From positions 29,685-66,505 of the forward strand of contig NWUY0300020184.1 of assembly GCA_004151065.3 (NCBI GenBank): a stretch of DNA of 36,821 nucleotides. Reading direction: 5' to 3'. This DNA comes from Larix sibirica. Lineage: Eukaryota; Streptophyta; Pinopsida; Pinales; Pinaceae. Every line of letters starts with the position of its first letter. Within the stretch, counting starts at the first letter, position 1. Under the pieces are notes generated by a model, which was given only the letters and a program-made list of their open reading frames with translations, was not told where the DNA came from and made no database searches. The position numbers and the translations under genes were made by a program. This document shows, piece by piece, positions 35,100 to 36,821 of the stretch.

Positions 35100-35790
35100 C
35101 CCATCCTTCCTTGGTAATGAAGGATCCTTTTATCTCCAATAGTGCATATTGGGTTTGTCGAAAGGGAATTTTTATTTGAGATTGCCATACCTATGAAGAT
35201 AATTGCATCAAAAGGGAACACCCACTTAGTCCAAAATTTGGGAGAAGATCTATTTACCCACCTCGATTTACAATTTGTTTGTAAATCCTAGTATTAAATC
35301 CATCGCAACTTGTATTTTAACCTCTAATTTAACCACTGATTCATAGGAATCCTTCTCAAAATCCAAGAAGACCTCAATATTGTTCCTATTTCTTTCAAAA
35401 TTCCTTTGTTCCAAGACACAAGGTGTAAAGCAAATAATTAAACTTGGCTAGGATGTATCTCTCTCTACTCTTGGTCAAAACAAGGAGCACGTTTTTTTAG
35501 AAATGGTGATGTATACACCTAGAAACATCTCAACTTCCTAATCATTCGATATCTTCCCCATTCCTCAAGATGAAAACCATCCACCCCTGAGACAAAGTGT
35601 GTAAGGTGGTCATATACCCTAGACATTGTCCCATACATTGATTGTTAAGCCACTTCCTAAGCATTTTATCTTTCATATATAACCTAAGGAATTTTCCCAC
35701 TAGGGTAGATCCATGTATTGAAATGATTTTTTCCAACAAAAAATCCTCTCCTGTTGCTATAAAAATTTTCTTCACTCTTAACTTGATGCA
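35100..35790 (-). pseudogene. LINE ORF1-like remnant (DUF4283-type gag region)
   Basis: The clearest block is the open stretch 35542-35775. It includes TGEDFLLEKI, HGSTLVGKFL, KDKMLRKWLN and LGYMTTLHTLSQGWMVFIL, which matches in order and spacing the N-terminal DUF4283-like region of plant LINE ORF1 proteins (a W..LGY..H.L.RGW signature). Downstream in shifted frames, an FDQE-stop-RE piece (near 35460-35490) resembles the usual FDPSRE step. No zinc knuckle was seen. It lies on the opposite strand to the plus-strand LINE and so is a different copy. Confidence 0.45.
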
Positions 35791-35827
35791 ATTCCTCCTC
35801 CTCTTCTACCCTTTACACATTGGCTAA

Positions 35828-36821
35828 CCCCATCAATCTCTAGAAAACCCACAAACTCCTCAACACCAACGAAACTCCACCTGCACTGTCTCTACACAAA
35901 GACTATCAACCAACCCCTCTTCCCTAAGGTAATATTAGGGTTTCTTTCACTTGTGTGTAACATCTCACCATTAACAAAAACCATGCTAGCCTTGTCTAGA
36001 TAACAAAGGGGAAGGTTCAAATCAACACAAATTCATGGATAATATGTTATTTCCCATGGTTCAACCAAAGTTGGAACACCTAGAGGACCTAATAGGAACA
36101 CCTCTCCTTCGCCACTTTTGACACCCACCATATTGGAAAGCATTAGGTATTTGTTCCTTAAGTTTTTCAAATCCTAATCCATACCAATGGGCATTCCATT
36201 AAGAAATTGAACAATATCCCTAGGTAAAGCTTCTTTAAACATTCCATGTCAACCTAAAAATCCCTTGGATGACATATTTGAATCTAAAAATATGCCAAGT
36301 CAAATAACATGGAAGGAGATAACATAAAGTGGAATGGAGAAGCAAAAAAAGGTAGATTTCCATGTATATTCAAGAAGGAACTTGTGGTGTTCTTTACCCA
36401 TGAAACTTAAAAATCAAATAGAATATAGAAATATTAGGATGCAATAAACCAGAATATGTAGAATAGAACTAGAAACGTGAGACAATATAGAGATAATATG
36501 GTAGGAAATGAAGTTTTATATTATGGGAAACATTGTTCAAAGGCCCCTTGTGGTAGGGCGACCATTCACTTGAGTAGAGCTTCCTTACAATAATTATCGA
36601 CAAAAAAAGTCATAACCTCGAAGCTCTTTAAATAGGCTTCCCAACTCCAAAACCCTAACTAATTGAAATGGTCAGATAATTAATAAGTACCATCTTCCTA
36701 GTTGATCTTAATTAATAATGGGACCCTTTTTTACATTTATTTTTTACTACTAGCTACTCGACCTTATTCCTAATAAATGCAGTGGTCAGTTGATGAGCAG
36801 TGAAAGTGGTTGTGTAGTGTG
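35828..36821. other. Unassigned sequence, possibly 5' region of the minus-strand LINE
   Basis: The minus-strand text just upstream of the ORF1-like block (35830-35940) looks like a leader with GA-rich runs. Beyond it no gene or repeat is recognised to the window end. Confidence 0.3.

Overview
This window looks like repeat-dense intergenic and intronic DNA from a large plant nuclear genome, most likely a gymnosperm or similarly TE-rich plant. The grounds are: one spliced gene with GT-AG introns, several plant-type LINEs whose ORF2 ends in an RNase H domain, a Ty3/gypsy pol remnant with an LTR, AT-rich unassigned sequence, and an assembly gap of 580 N. No bacterial gene, operon, CRISPR array or rRNA/tRNA gene is visible. 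Species and family identifications are inferences; no database was searched.

Layout. Positions 1-6300: the 3' part of a plus-strand spliced gene for a lysine/glutamate-rich coiled-coil protein. Exons are at 505-616, 4376-4447 and 4568-4663 (stop), with a possible 3' UTR exon at 5975-6300. Its 3.76-kb intron holds a 99-bp tandem duplication and an antisense LINE-like insertion that contains a 297-bp (99-codon) tandem duplication. A tRNA-derived SINE-like sequence lies downstream at about 5560-5790. Positions 7300-8003: minisatellite-like DNA. 8100-9130: minus-strand LINE reverse transcriptase remnant. 9140-13590: mostly unassigned AT-rich DNA with some local repeats. 13594-15836: minus-strand Ty3/gypsy remnant with part of the RNase H region duplicated, the RT expanded by 63-bp repeats, and an LTR with a PBS-like and a PPT-like flank. 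15840-22750: long, largely unassigned, partly G-poor tract. 22751-23330: gap. 23331-26580: AT-rich DNA with tandem repeats. 26580-28250: minus-strand LINE 3' half. 28560-33975: nearly complete but dead plus-strand LINE. 34637-35790: minus-strand remnants, including a LINE ORF1-like piece.

The only sequence I would treat as a plausible functional gene is the coiled-coil gene. Everything else with recognisable coding similarity carries stops, frameshifts or lost catalytic residues. I did not find a convincing new biological system. The most unusual signals are the internal duplications inside decayed reading frames, the head-to-head LINE pair, the LTR with PPT on one side and PBS on the other, and two unidentified minus-strand reading frames (2716-3393 and 34637-34960).
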